From IMG/VR virus record IMGVR_UViG_3300037193_000219, positions 1 through 29,067 of that record: a stretch of DNA of 29,067 nucleotides. One strand, 5' to 3'. The notes under the pieces were generated by a model. It did no database searches. It worked only from the letters and a program-made list of their open reading frames with translations, and was not told the origin of the DNA. Of the stretch, positions 6,960-13,108 are shown in pieces. The translations under genes were made by a program, and so were the position numbers. Position 1 is the stretch's first letter, and the number at the start of each line of letters is the position of its first letter. The DNA is from a virus.

Positions 6960-7553
6960 ATGGCATACGGTACTCGTGAAGAGTGGCTGGAGGCGGCGGT
7001 GATCCGCCTGACCCGGCTGTTCAAGGACATCAACATCGAGATCCCCAAGGTGCGAGTCAGTGTCGGCTGGCCCTCCAAGGGTGGGACCTCAGCTAAGAAC
7101 CAGGTGGTCGGGCAGTGCTGGAAGAAGTCGGTGTCCGAGGATGGGGTGTCGCAGATCTTCATCTCACCCACGCACGACGACGCGGTCAAGGTGCTCGGCA
7201 CCCTGGTCCACGAACTGATCCACGCTTGGGACGACGTTGAGTCCGGCCACAAAGGTGAGTTCGCTCGGGTAGCTCGGAAGATCGGGCTGGAGGGCAAGCT
7301 CACAGCCACGGTGGTCACACCCGGTACCAAGCTGTGGCGAGAGCTGGACGAGATCTCCGAGACCTTGGGCTCGTTCCCGCACGCGGCTCTGAACGCTCAG
7401 GAGATGGAGAGGCTGACCCCGAAGCAGACGACCCGGATGATCAAGCTGCACGCTCCGGATTGCTGCGGGTACACGGCCCGGACCACCCGGAAGTGGATCG
7501 ACGAAGGTCTTCCTTCGTGCCCACACGGAACTGAAATGGAGGTAGCCGAGTAA
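6960..7553 (+). CDS. SprT-like zinc metalloprotease
   Basis: 197 residues from an ATG behind AAGGAGGG. The SprT/Spartan-type protease core has the HExxH motif HELIH at residues 84-88 (E85 catalytic) and a probable third zinc ligand in GHKGEF (H97). A C-terminal zinc ribbon follows (CC at 168-169, then CPHG at 187-190), the same architecture as bacterial SprT proteins. Eukaryotic Spartan cleaves DNA-protein crosslinks; the substrate of phage members is not established here. Placement right after the DNA polymerase fits a role at the replication fork. Family confident, role inferred. Confidence 0.85.
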   Translation: MAYGTREEWLEAAVIRLTRLFKDINIEIPKVRVSVGWPSKGGTSAKNQVVGQCWKKSVSEDGVSQIFISPTHDDAVKVLGTLVHELIHAWDDVESGHKGEFARVARKIGLEGKLTATVVTPGTKLWRELDEISETLGSFPHAALNAQEMERLTPKQTTRMIKLHAPDCCGYTARTTRKWIDEGLPSCPHGTEMEVAE

Positions 7554-7894
7554 TGTCGATTTACCCGGAGGACATCATCCGCGACCACGAGCTGACCATC
7601 GAAGGTCTCGCCGGGGCCAACACCGACCTGGAGCGTGAGGTGGCTCAGCACAAGGTCCGATACGAAGGGGCTATCCGGCTCATCGAGAGCAAGGAGCGGG
7701 AGCGCGGCCATCTGATGGATCAGTACCGCGCTCTGGCCAAGAGCACCCAGAAGCTGGCCGATGCCTTCCTCAAGCTCCGGAAGGCAACCGAACATCTGGC
7801 CAACGAGATCGGCAAACTCAAGGATGTGCCGGTCAGTGACCTCGATGCGTCGATCGACTCCCTCCAGGTCGAGGCGTACAAAGCCATCCAGTGA
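7553..7894 (+). CDS. Coiled-coil protein, unknown function
   Basis: 113 residues; the ATG shares one base with the previous TAA. Most of the chain (about 12-100) shows heptad-like spacing of Leu/Ile/Ala with many Glu, Lys and Arg (TDLEREVAQHKVRYEGAIRL, LADAFLKLRKATEHLANEIG), so a coiled coil is likely. No catalytic motif is seen. The stop overlaps the following GTG start by four bases. Confidence 0.65.
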   Translation: MSIYPEDIIRDHELTIEGLAGANTDLEREVAQHKVRYEGAIRLIESKERERGHLMDQYRALAKSTQKLADAFLKLRKATEHLANEIGKLKDVPVSDLDASIDSLQVEAYKAIQ

Positions 7895-8106
7895 ACAACT
7901 ACGTGTGGGTCGTGCTCGGGGATGCTTCAGGTGTCCCCGTGTACGCCACCACAGACTCGTACAAGCTTATGGCGTGGCTGAACAGCCGTCGGGGCAACGC
8001 CATGCTCAGGTTGTTCCGCTTGACAGACGGAGTTTACCCGTCTAAGGTGGAGCTGTGCATCCAATGCACGTTAGAGGATCGAGTGGAGAAGAGGAGGCAC
8101 TGGTGA
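7891..8106 (+). CDS. Small hypothetical protein
   Basis: 71 residues, GTG start overlapping the previous stop as GTGA. It begins with a beta-like stretch (NNYVWVVLGDASGVPVYA), contains a CIQC pair near the end, and has a basic C-terminus (EKRRHW). No family is recognised. A candidate promoter and an inverted repeat (8020-8048) lie inside its 3' half. Confidence 0.6.
   Translation: MNNYVWVVLGDASGVPVYATTDSYKLMAWLNSRRGNAMLRLFRLTDGVYPSKVELCIQCTLEDRVEKRRHW
8020..8048 (+). promoter_or_regulatory. Candidate internal promoter with inverted-repeat operator
   Basis: TTGACA (8020-8025, a perfect -35) and TAAGGT (8043-8048, TAnnnT type -10) are 17 bases apart. Spanning the spacer is a perfect inverted repeat, AGACGG (8025-8030) and CCGTCT (8038-8043), separated by 7 bases and touching both boxes. 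This is where a repressor would block polymerase. It precedes the DUF5664 nucleotide hydrolase gene. The call rests on sequence match only. Confidence 0.35.
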
Positions 8107-8726
8107 TCGATCCGAACGCAGTGACTACGAAGGACTCGGGGGCTCGAGCGGCCTTCGGCAACGGCGGTGTTCGCGACACTCAGGAGGGAAAGCCCAGGTT
8201 CGACCTGATCTTCCCGAAGAACGTGCCGTACGAGCATCAGCTGATCACGCGCCTGGCAGCCTTGATGGCCCGGGGCGCGGAGAAGTACGCAGATCGGAAC
8301 TGGGAGCAATTCTCGGACATCCCCGCACGTGAACGTGCTATTGCTTCGGCCCTACGGCACATCGTCCAGTGGGCCAACGGCGAGGAGGACGAGGACCACG
8401 GAGCTGCTGTGGTGTTCAACATCATGGCGGCCGACTACGTGGACGGGGTCCTGGCCAGAAACTGGAAGGCTCTGGAACCACCAGAGGCGAGGGTCGAGGA
8501 GCCTGAGCTGTGGGAGGGTGACGCAACTGTCCCGCCTCCGGACCACGTGACCGTGATGAAGCTCATGACCCCCAGCCTGGTGCAGTACAACTACCACCTG
8601 GTTCGCGCGGAGAACGGATTGTGGTACTGGGAGCGAGGGATCCCGGTAAACGAACCTCGTCGCGAAGGGGACTTCAAGTGGTTCACGATCACAGTTCCCT
8701 ACAAGTTCAAAGAGGTTCGGCCGTGA
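8103..8726 (+). CDS. DUF5664 / dATP-dGTP diphosphohydrolase N-terminal (MazG-superfamily) protein
   Basis: 207 residues from GTG 8103, which overlaps the previous stop and follows GAGGAGG; the longer frame from 8055 lacks a ribosome site. Residues 10-115 carry the DUF5664 pattern: DSGARAAFGNGGVRD, EGKPRFDLIFP, GAEKYADRNWE, then SALRHIVQWANGEEDEDHG and AAVVFNIMAADY, an all-alpha MazG-like fold with acidic metal ligands. Related phage enzymes (MazZ) hydrolyse dGTP/dATP to monophosphates. Residues 120-207 form an extra Trp- and Pro-containing domain I do not recognise. No PurZ-like gene is in the window, so 2-aminoadenine DNA is not implied. It probably acts in nucleotide-pool control. Confidence 0.8.
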   Translation: MIDPNAVTTKDSGARAAFGNGGVRDTQEGKPRFDLIFPKNVPYEHQLITRLAALMARGAEKYADRNWEQFSDIPARERAIASALRHIVQWANGEEDEDHGAAVVFNIMAADYVDGVLARNWKALEPPEARVEEPELWEGDATVPPPDHVTVMKLMTPSLVQYNYHLVRAENGLWYWERGIPVNEPRREGDFKWFTITVPYKFKEVRP

Positions 8727-9271
8727 GTTGGGGCGGGTACATACCGGGCAGCTTCATAAACGAGAAGGCGGTTCAAGCCTACGAAAAGTGGCTGGAGGAG
8801 AACCCCGTCCCGTTCGTGCGTATGAGCGAGGAGGAGAGGAACAACATACCCATGATCACCGAACCGCTCCCGAATGAGCCTTATCGTCCGGAGATCTCTG
8901 AACCCGAACCCTTCGAGACCGTTCCGCCCCGGGGCAACCTGCTGTGGGCTGCGGTTGACCTGGACGGTACACTGGCGGAGAGCGTCTGGACGCCAGACAA
9001 CCCGACCACGGACATCGGTCCGGTCAAGGTCTACCCGAACGGCAAGACGGCGAAGGACCTGGTCGACGAGCTGTACGAGGCCGGGTACAAGGTCGTGGTC
9101 CACACGTCCAGGGGTTACACCGATCTCGAGAACATCGAGCGCTGGCTGAAGCATCACGGTATTCGCTTCAGGCAGGTGGTGTGTGGTAAGCTTCTGGCAG
9201 CGATTTACATCGACGACCGGAACAAGAGCATCTGGGACGAAACCTGGGTGCCGGAGAGGGGCGAGAAGTGA
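8723..9271 (+). CDS. HAD-superfamily phosphatase
   Basis: 182 residues from the GTG that overlaps the previous stop as GTGA. After a Pro/Glu-rich N-terminal arm (1-72) comes a HAD fold: motif I AAVDLDGTLAES (nucleophile D79, acid D81), motif II VVVHTSRG (T128), a lysine in CGKLLAAIYIDDRN (K156) and motif III acidic pair D164-D165. There is no large cap insertion, so small substrates such as nucleotides or phosphorylated ends are likely. It follows the DUF5664 gene directly and may dephosphorylate its dNMP product, which is inference. Confidence 0.85.
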   Translation: MSWGGYIPGSFINEKAVQAYEKWLEENPVPFVRMSEEERNNIPMITEPLPNEPYRPEISEPEPFETVPPRGNLLWAAVDLDGTLAESVWTPDNPTTDIGPVKVYPNGKTAKDLVDELYEAGYKVVVHTSRGYTDLENIERWLKHHGIRFRQVVCGKLLAAIYIDDRNKSIWDETWVPERGEK

Positions 9272-9399
9272 ACGAAGCACTGGAGTTCGTACTCTGGGTA
9301 CTGGGGGTTCTACTGGCGATCGGCGGTGCGACCGTTATCACCATCATGGTCATCGCCGCGATCCGAGTGTTCCAAAACAGCAAGGAGGACAAGCGATGA
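9268..9399 (+). CDS. Small single-pass membrane protein
   Basis: A 43-residue ORF, GTG start overlapping the previous stop by four bases; its stop overlaps the next start (ATGATG). It has one hydrophobic segment of about 25 residues (about 7-32, VLWVLGVLLAIGGATVITIM), an acidic N-terminus and a basic end (NSKEDKR), suggesting an N-out, C-in orientation. Perfect fit between flanking genes supports it being real. Function unknown. Confidence 0.65.
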   Translation: MNEALEFVLWVLGVLLAIGGATVITIMVIAAIRVFQNSKEDKR

Positions 9400-9905
9400 T
9401 GGTCCTGAGCAACGACCTGGTGTTCGTGGACACCGAGACGACCGGCCTGGATCTGGAGCACGACATCTGGGAGGTGGCGTACGCGGTGGGTGACGGCGAG
9501 ATCAAGTCTTACCAGTTGCCTCACTCGCTGAAGAACGCTCGTCCCGACGCGCTGGAGCTGAACGGCTACTACACCCGGTTCCGACCCGCAGACGTTTCGG
9601 TGTACGTCGATCTGGTTCTGCGCGAGGAGTTCAAGGACAAGACCCTCGTCGGTGCCAACCCGTCGTTCGACGCGTACCGGCTGGCTCGACGCTGGGGTGT
9701 CGCACCCTGGCACTACCGATTCGCGGACGTCTCGTCCATGGCGATGCCGGTCTTCCGAGTCGAGAAGCCGATGGGCTTGTCCGAGATCGTTCAGCGATAC
9801 CAGGACATGGGGTACGCGATCACGACCAACGACCACAGCGCAGCGGCGGATGTCGCAGCCACGCGTCAGGTCTTCAAGCTGCTGAACCAGGGGGTTGACG
9901 CCTGA
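9396..9905 (+). CDS. DnaQ-like DEDDh 3'-5' exonuclease
   Basis: 169 residues; start ATG 9396 (or the adjacent ATG 9399) behind AAGGAGG. DEDDh exonuclease motifs: Exo I VFVDTETTGL (D12, E14), Exo II GANPSFDAYRL (D92), Exo III NDHSAAADVA (H147, D152). Length fits a free-standing epsilon-subunit or oligoribonuclease-type domain with no extra domains. It may proofread, trim DNA ends or degrade short RNA. This is the third DEDD exonuclease module in the block, besides the ones at 2372 and inside the polymerase. Confidence 0.88.
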   Translation: MMVLSNDLVFVDTETTGLDLEHDIWEVAYAVGDGEIKSYQLPHSLKNARPDALELNGYYTRFRPADVSVYVDLVLREEFKDKTLVGANPSFDAYRLARRWGVAPWHYRFADVSSMAMPVFRVEKPMGLSEIVQRYQDMGYAITTNDHSAAADVAATRQVFKLLNQGVDA

Positions 9906-10093
9906 TGGGACCACGAGTTCTGACCTACCACGGTGATGTGACCCACCTGATGGGCGAGTCCTTCACCTGCCCTCGGTTCATGCTCAACGGCGGTGTCCGC
10001 AAGGTCCGTTGGGTCGTGACCGACGTGGTCTACCAGTCCAAGTCCGACGTCACGTACGTCGAGCTGGACGTCAGCACCGAGGAGGCGGCATGA
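9905..10093 (+). CDS. Small hypothetical protein
   Basis: 62 residues; ATG shares one base with the previous stop (TGATG). The chain looks like a small beta barrel (VLTYHGDVTHL, VRKVRWVVTDVVYQ, VTYVELDVS) with a single Cys. No known family is recognised. Its stop overlaps the next start by four bases. Confidence 0.6.
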   Translation: MGPRVLTYHGDVTHLMGESFTCPRFMLNGGVRKVRWVVTDVVYQSKSDVTYVELDVSTEEAA

Positions 10094-10305
10094 GCGAATA
10101 CGACGAGGTGTTTCGAGTCGTCCTGGTCGCACCCGAAGGCACCGTGAAGCCTGTCAGCCGACCGTACGACACGTTGGGTGCGGCTCGAAACAGGCGCTCG
10201 TACCTTCAGAACCGGGCAGACCGCGCCACCCAAGAATACGGTAAGAGCCCTCGAACCTACAGGGTTCAGGTCGCTACCGGACCATGGGAGTTCGTGAACC
10301 CGTGA
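10090..10305 (+). CDS. Small hypothetical protein
   Basis: 71 residues from the ATG at 10090 (ATGA overlap with the upstream stop); an earlier in-frame start at 10009 would overlap the previous gene extensively. The sequence is an alpha/beta unit (FRVVLVAPEGTVKP, a basic helix AARNRRSYLQNRADRAT, then YRVQVATGPWEFV). Phages often carry such small strand-helix-strand proteins; the function is unknown. Confidence 0.6.
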   Translation: MSEYDEVFRVVLVAPEGTVKPVSRPYDTLGAARNRRSYLQNRADRATQEYGKSPRTYRVQVATGPWEFVNP

Positions 10306-10736
10306 GCGACGAACAACTCGAGCTGCCGCTGGACTTCGGGGGTCCAGTGGTGGCCGAGCACGAGGAGGCCTTGTGGGCGGGCGGTGCCATCTTCGACAAG
10401 GTCCAGGACGAGCGGAACCGGCAGGTCGAGAAGTGGGGTGAGCAGAACCACCCGCACCGATCCACGTACCCTGGGAATTCCCGATTCAGAACCCCCGACT
10501 ACAAGTTCCTGGGTGTCGAATACCACAACCGCAACGACGTTGCCGTCCAGAAGGGTGTGGTAGGCTGGGACACGATCCTGCTGGAGGAGGTCTTCGAGGC
10601 TCTCGAGAAGGCTGGGGTCGATGACGACGAGTACGAGAAGGAACTGGTTGAGGTGATGGCGGTCGCGGCTGCTATGATCGAGGCCAACCGACGACGGAGA
10701 GGAGTGCCTCATGGCAAAGCTCGTGGGAACCGCTGA
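10302..10736 (+). CDS. MazG-like NTP pyrophosphohydrolase
   Basis: 144 residues from GTG 10302 (GTGA overlap); an in-frame ATG at 10284 adds six residues. MazG-superfamily features: VQDERNRQVEKWGEQNHP (35-51), GWDTILLEEVFEALEKAG (88-105) with the metal-binding EExxE (E95, E96, E99), and the second acidic helix KELVEVMAVAAAMIEA (113-128, E114, E117). Members hydrolyse NTPs or dNTPs to monophosphates. Together with the DUF5664 enzyme it gives the phage two nucleotide hydrolases of this superfamily. Substrate unknown; (p)ppGpp control or dNTP sanitation are both possible. Confidence 0.82.
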   Translation: MSDEQLELPLDFGGPVVAEHEEALWAGGAIFDKVQDERNRQVEKWGEQNHPHRSTYPGNSRFRTPDYKFLGVEYHNRNDVAVQKGVVGWDTILLEEVFEALEKAGVDDDEYEKELVEVMAVAAAMIEANRRRRGVPHGKARGNR

Positions 10737-11184
10737 ACTGGTCATCACGCCCAAGAAATCGGTACTGGTTGTGGACGGCCAGGAGTTTCCGTTCCACATC
10801 CTGGCAGACGACATCGAGGTGGTGACGACGCCCGACGGGACTTCGTTCTTCCGCGTGTCGGTGCTCGCCCAGTCCGTGCAGGTTCGTGCGGATCTGGGTG
10901 CCGAGCCAATCGTCCCCGTGGAGAGCGGACCCTGGGACGGGGTGAGCGAAGGCGACGAGGTTCAGGCATTTCTCCATATGCCGGAGCCTCCGTACCGGAT
11001 TACTGTTCTGGAGGAGATCGGCTGCGTGACGGCCAACAAGTTCCTCGTCCGTGCGGGGTCCGGTTGGCTCTGGTCGACCGAACCACGGGTGGAGAAGACC
11101 GAGGGAGACCCGTGGAAGAAGTGGTTCAAGTATTCGGTCAAATTCACCGAGTCGAAGTACAAGGTCGTGGCAGTCGATGACTGA
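10711..11184 (+). CDS. Hypothetical protein
   Basis: 157 residues from ATG 10711, preceded by GGAGAGGAG and overlapping the MazG-like gene by 26 bases. It looks beta-rich (AELVITPKKSVLVVDGQEFP, FFRVSVLAQSVQVRA, YRITVLEEIG, WFKYSVKFTESKYKVVAV) and Trp-rich near residues 112-140. No catalytic signature or known family could be recognised. Its stop overlaps the next start (ATGACTGA). Confidence 0.65.
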   Translation: MAKLVGTAELVITPKKSVLVVDGQEFPFHILADDIEVVTTPDGTSFFRVSVLAQSVQVRADLGAEPIVPVESGPWDGVSEGDEVQAFLHMPEPPYRITVLEEIGCVTANKFLVRAGSGWLWSTEPRVEKTEGDPWKKWFKYSVKFTESKYKVVAVDD

Positions 11185-11494
11185 CATCGACCTGGGTCGG
11201 GTCACCAGCAACCCGCTCACTGAGGTACGGACGGTGCTCTCTCGCGCTGAGAGTGCGCTGTCCGTGCTTCGGCACGCCAAAAACGACCCCGACCTTCGTT
11301 GGTCAGGCGGATACCTCTGGAAGCTTGACGGGGTGTGGGATGGTGCGTATCCTTGGCGTAAGACGGATGAGGAGCTGGAGGAGATCCCGCGAATCGTCCA
11401 CCCAGACCTCGACGAGATGATCGCTAGTCTTGAGGGTGTGGTGGCGAGCCTGAAGAAGTGGGAGCGCACCGGCCGACCTAGGAGGAGGAAGTAG
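11177..11494 (+). CDS. Hypothetical helical protein
   Basis: 105 residues from ATG 11177; the longer frame from 11051 lies inside the previous gene. Two helical segments (LTEVRTVLSRAESALSVLRH and LDEMIASLEGVVASLKKW) flank a Trp/Gly/Asp-rich middle (RWSGGYLWKLDGVWDGAYPW). The C-terminus is basic (RTGRPRRRK). Not recognised. It directly precedes the RNA ligase, and its TAG overlaps the ligase GTG by one base. Confidence 0.65.
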   Translation: MTDIDLGRVTSNPLTEVRTVLSRAESALSVLRHAKNDPDLRWSGGYLWKLDGVWDGAYPWRKTDEELEEIPRIVHPDLDEMIASLEGVVASLKKWERTGRPRRRK

Positions 11495-12639
11495 TGAAGC
11501 TGTTCGACCTGATCGACTACGAGCTTCTGGACGAGATGATCCGCGAAGGGTACATCCGTGAGCGACGCAGCCCGGACGGTGATCTGACGCTCTTGAACTA
11601 CACGGAGAAAGCTCAGTTCGACCGAGTGTGGAACGCGGCCACGATGAACAGTCGAGGTCTGATCTTCAAGACCGTGTTCCCGCACGAGATCGTGGCCCGG
11701 CCATTCTTCAAGTTCTTCAACTACGGCGAGGGCTTGGACTTCAGCCTGGAGGAGCCGGTCGTTGTCACGGACAAGGTCGACGGTAGCTTGGGAATCCTGT
11801 ACAAGGACAGCTCCGGCATGAACCAGATCGCCACGAGGGGTTCGTTCGAGAGCGACCAGGCGCTGCACGCCAGCCATGTCCTGAACACCAAGTACGCGGG
11901 CTTCGAGCCGAAGGAGGGCTGGACGTACCTGTTCGAGATCGTGTACCCGGAGAACCGGATCGTGGTCGACTACGGTGACACCGACGACCTCATCCTGCTC
12001 GGAGCGGTGCACATCGAAAGCGGGTCCGTATTAGGGCCTGACGTCTTCCTGGACTGGCCGGGACCCCACACCGAGGTATTCGGTTACCGGAACCTGCGCG
12101 AGGCTCTCAGCGCGCCTCTCAGGCCCGGGAAGGAGGGTCTCGTTGTCAGGTCAGTCATGGACGACGCGATGGTGAAGATCAAGCAGGAGGACTACGTCTC
12201 TCTGCACCGTGTCGTGACAGGTTTAAACGAGCGAGAGATCTGGCGTCGAGCCCGGGACCTCGACTTGTCCTACGACTACCTGAGCGGTGACGACTTCGCC
12301 TCGCAGGTCATCAACGAGATCCCGGACGAGTTGCACGACTGGGTGGTGCGTGTGTCACTGAGCCTACGGGACATGGTCTACAACAAGCTCAAGCTGGTGA
12401 ACGAGCTGTTCGCGCAGTCTCAGGTTGAGGCTATCGCCCCTGGCGACGAGTGGAAGTCTGAGAGGGGCAGGAAGAAGGCCTTCGCCCTCTGGCTGAACCG
12501 ACAGTGCGGCCTGCCTCTGCTGGCTCAGAAGAACGAGACGAACTGGCTGAAGAAGGCCATGTTCATCAAGTACGACGGGGGAGACCCCCGCCAATACCTG
12601 TGGCGTCTGGTCGAACCGAAGGGAGACGTGAAGAAGTGA
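11494..12639 (+). CDS. T4 RNA ligase 1-type (Rnl1) RNA ligase
   Basis: 381 residues (T4 Rnl1 has 374), GTG start behind GGAGGAGG. Covalent nucleotidyltransferase motifs: upstream Arg in NSRGLIF (R54) and FFKFFNYGE (K73, F75), motif I VTDKVDGSLG (AMP-accepting K94), TRGSFES (R115), motif III/IIIa YLFEIVYPENRIVVDYG (E148), motif IV EGLVVRS (E214) and motif V MVKIKQEDY (K228, K230). The order and spacing follow Rnl1, not Rnl2 or RtcB. It would join 5'-phosphate and 3'-hydroxyl RNA ends such as broken tRNA anticodon loops. A Pnkp-type end-healing enzyme lies two small genes downstream, matching the T4 pair. Family very likely; substrate inferred. Confidence 0.92.
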   Translation: MKLFDLIDYELLDEMIREGYIRERRSPDGDLTLLNYTEKAQFDRVWNAATMNSRGLIFKTVFPHEIVARPFFKFFNYGEGLDFSLEEPVVVTDKVDGSLGILYKDSSGMNQIATRGSFESDQALHASHVLNTKYAGFEPKEGWTYLFEIVYPENRIVVDYGDTDDLILLGAVHIESGSVLGPDVFLDWPGPHTEVFGYRNLREALSAPLRPGKEGLVVRSVMDDAMVKIKQEDYVSLHRVVTGLNEREIWRRARDLDLSYDYLSGDDFASQVINEIPDELHDWVVRVSLSLRDMVYNKLKLVNELFAQSQVEAIAPGDEWKSERGRKKAFALWLNRQCGLPLLAQKNETNWLKKAMFIKYDGGDPRQYLWRLVEPKGDVKK

Positions 12640-12887
12640 GCTACACCGTAGAGGAAGACCGGGAGTCGTTCAAAGACCGAGCCGACCAGGAGGTTAGGCG
12701 CGGAGACCGTATCGCCTACGCAGTTCGGGTCTTTAACGACGCTCAGCTTGTCCTGGGTACCGTGCTGAACATTCAGCGTGTGAAGCCCGAGTACGGTTGG
12801 GAGCGCTGGCGCATCACCGTTCAGGGCGACACCCGTACCAAGCCGAGCAGGCTCGAGTACCCGTCACGAATCGTGAAGCTCGGATGA
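12636..12887 (+). CDS. Small hypothetical protein between RNA ligase and kinase
   Basis: 83 residues; GTG overlaps the RNA ligase stop as GTGA. The sequence is charged with a beta-barrel look (RRGDRIAYAVRVFNDAQLVL, GTVLNIQRVKPEYGWERWRI, YPSRIVKLG), like a small SH3/KOW-type domain that could bind RNA. No named family is assigned. Its stop overlaps the next ATG by four bases, so it is coupled with the RNA-repair genes. Confidence 0.6.
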   Translation: MSYTVEEDRESFKDRADQEVRRGDRIAYAVRVFNDAQLVLGTVLNIQRVKPEYGWERWRITVQGDTRTKPSRLEYPSRIVKLG

Positions 12888-13108
12888 GTGACCCGACCCA
12901 CGAGCGGTGGTACGTGCTCGTCGATGACCTCGTCGGCGGGCACGCCATCGCGAACGTTGACAAGAAGCGCGTCTCTGAACTAGACTGGAGCAAGGGAGAG
13001 AGGACGTACGTGGACCTGATCCTGACCGAGGAGCTGGCCCATTACATCGTCGGACTCCACAACTACCTGCACAAGAGCAGATTTCCTGAGAAGTGGAAGG
13101 AGAGCTAG
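12884..13108 (+). CDS. Small hypothetical protein upstream of Pnkp
   Basis: 74 residues, ATGA overlap with the previous gene; its TAG abuts the ATG of the kinase/phosphatase. It begins with strands (ERWYVLVDDLVGGHAIANVD) and ends with a helix rich in His and Lys (LAHYIVGLHNYLHKSRFPEK). Unrecognised. A promoter-like TTGACA/TAGACT pair lies within it (12957-12986). Confidence 0.6.
   Translation: MSDPTHERWYVLVDDLVGGHAIANVDKKRVSELDWSKGERTYVDLILTEELAHYIVGLHNYLHKSRFPEKWKES
12957..12986 (+). promoter_or_regulatory. Candidate internal promoter upstream of Pnkp
   Basis: TTGACA (12957-12962, perfect -35) is followed after 18 bases by TAGACT (12981-12986, four of six to TATAAT and of the TAnnnT type). 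The kinase/phosphatase gene starts 122 bases downstream. The site is inside a coding region and may be chance; it would let the repair kinase be made separately. Confidence 0.3.

Noticed and set aside
8103-8726. A Z-genome (2-aminoadenine) pathway
   Set aside because: The DUF5664/MazZ-type enzyme fits, but no PurZ or DatZ partner is visible in the window and the polymerase is not enough to argue for it.
10672-12012. A 446-codon - strand frame opposite the MazG-like to RNA ligase region
   Set aside because: The + strand carries the RNA ligase with all its motifs, so this frame is a shadow.
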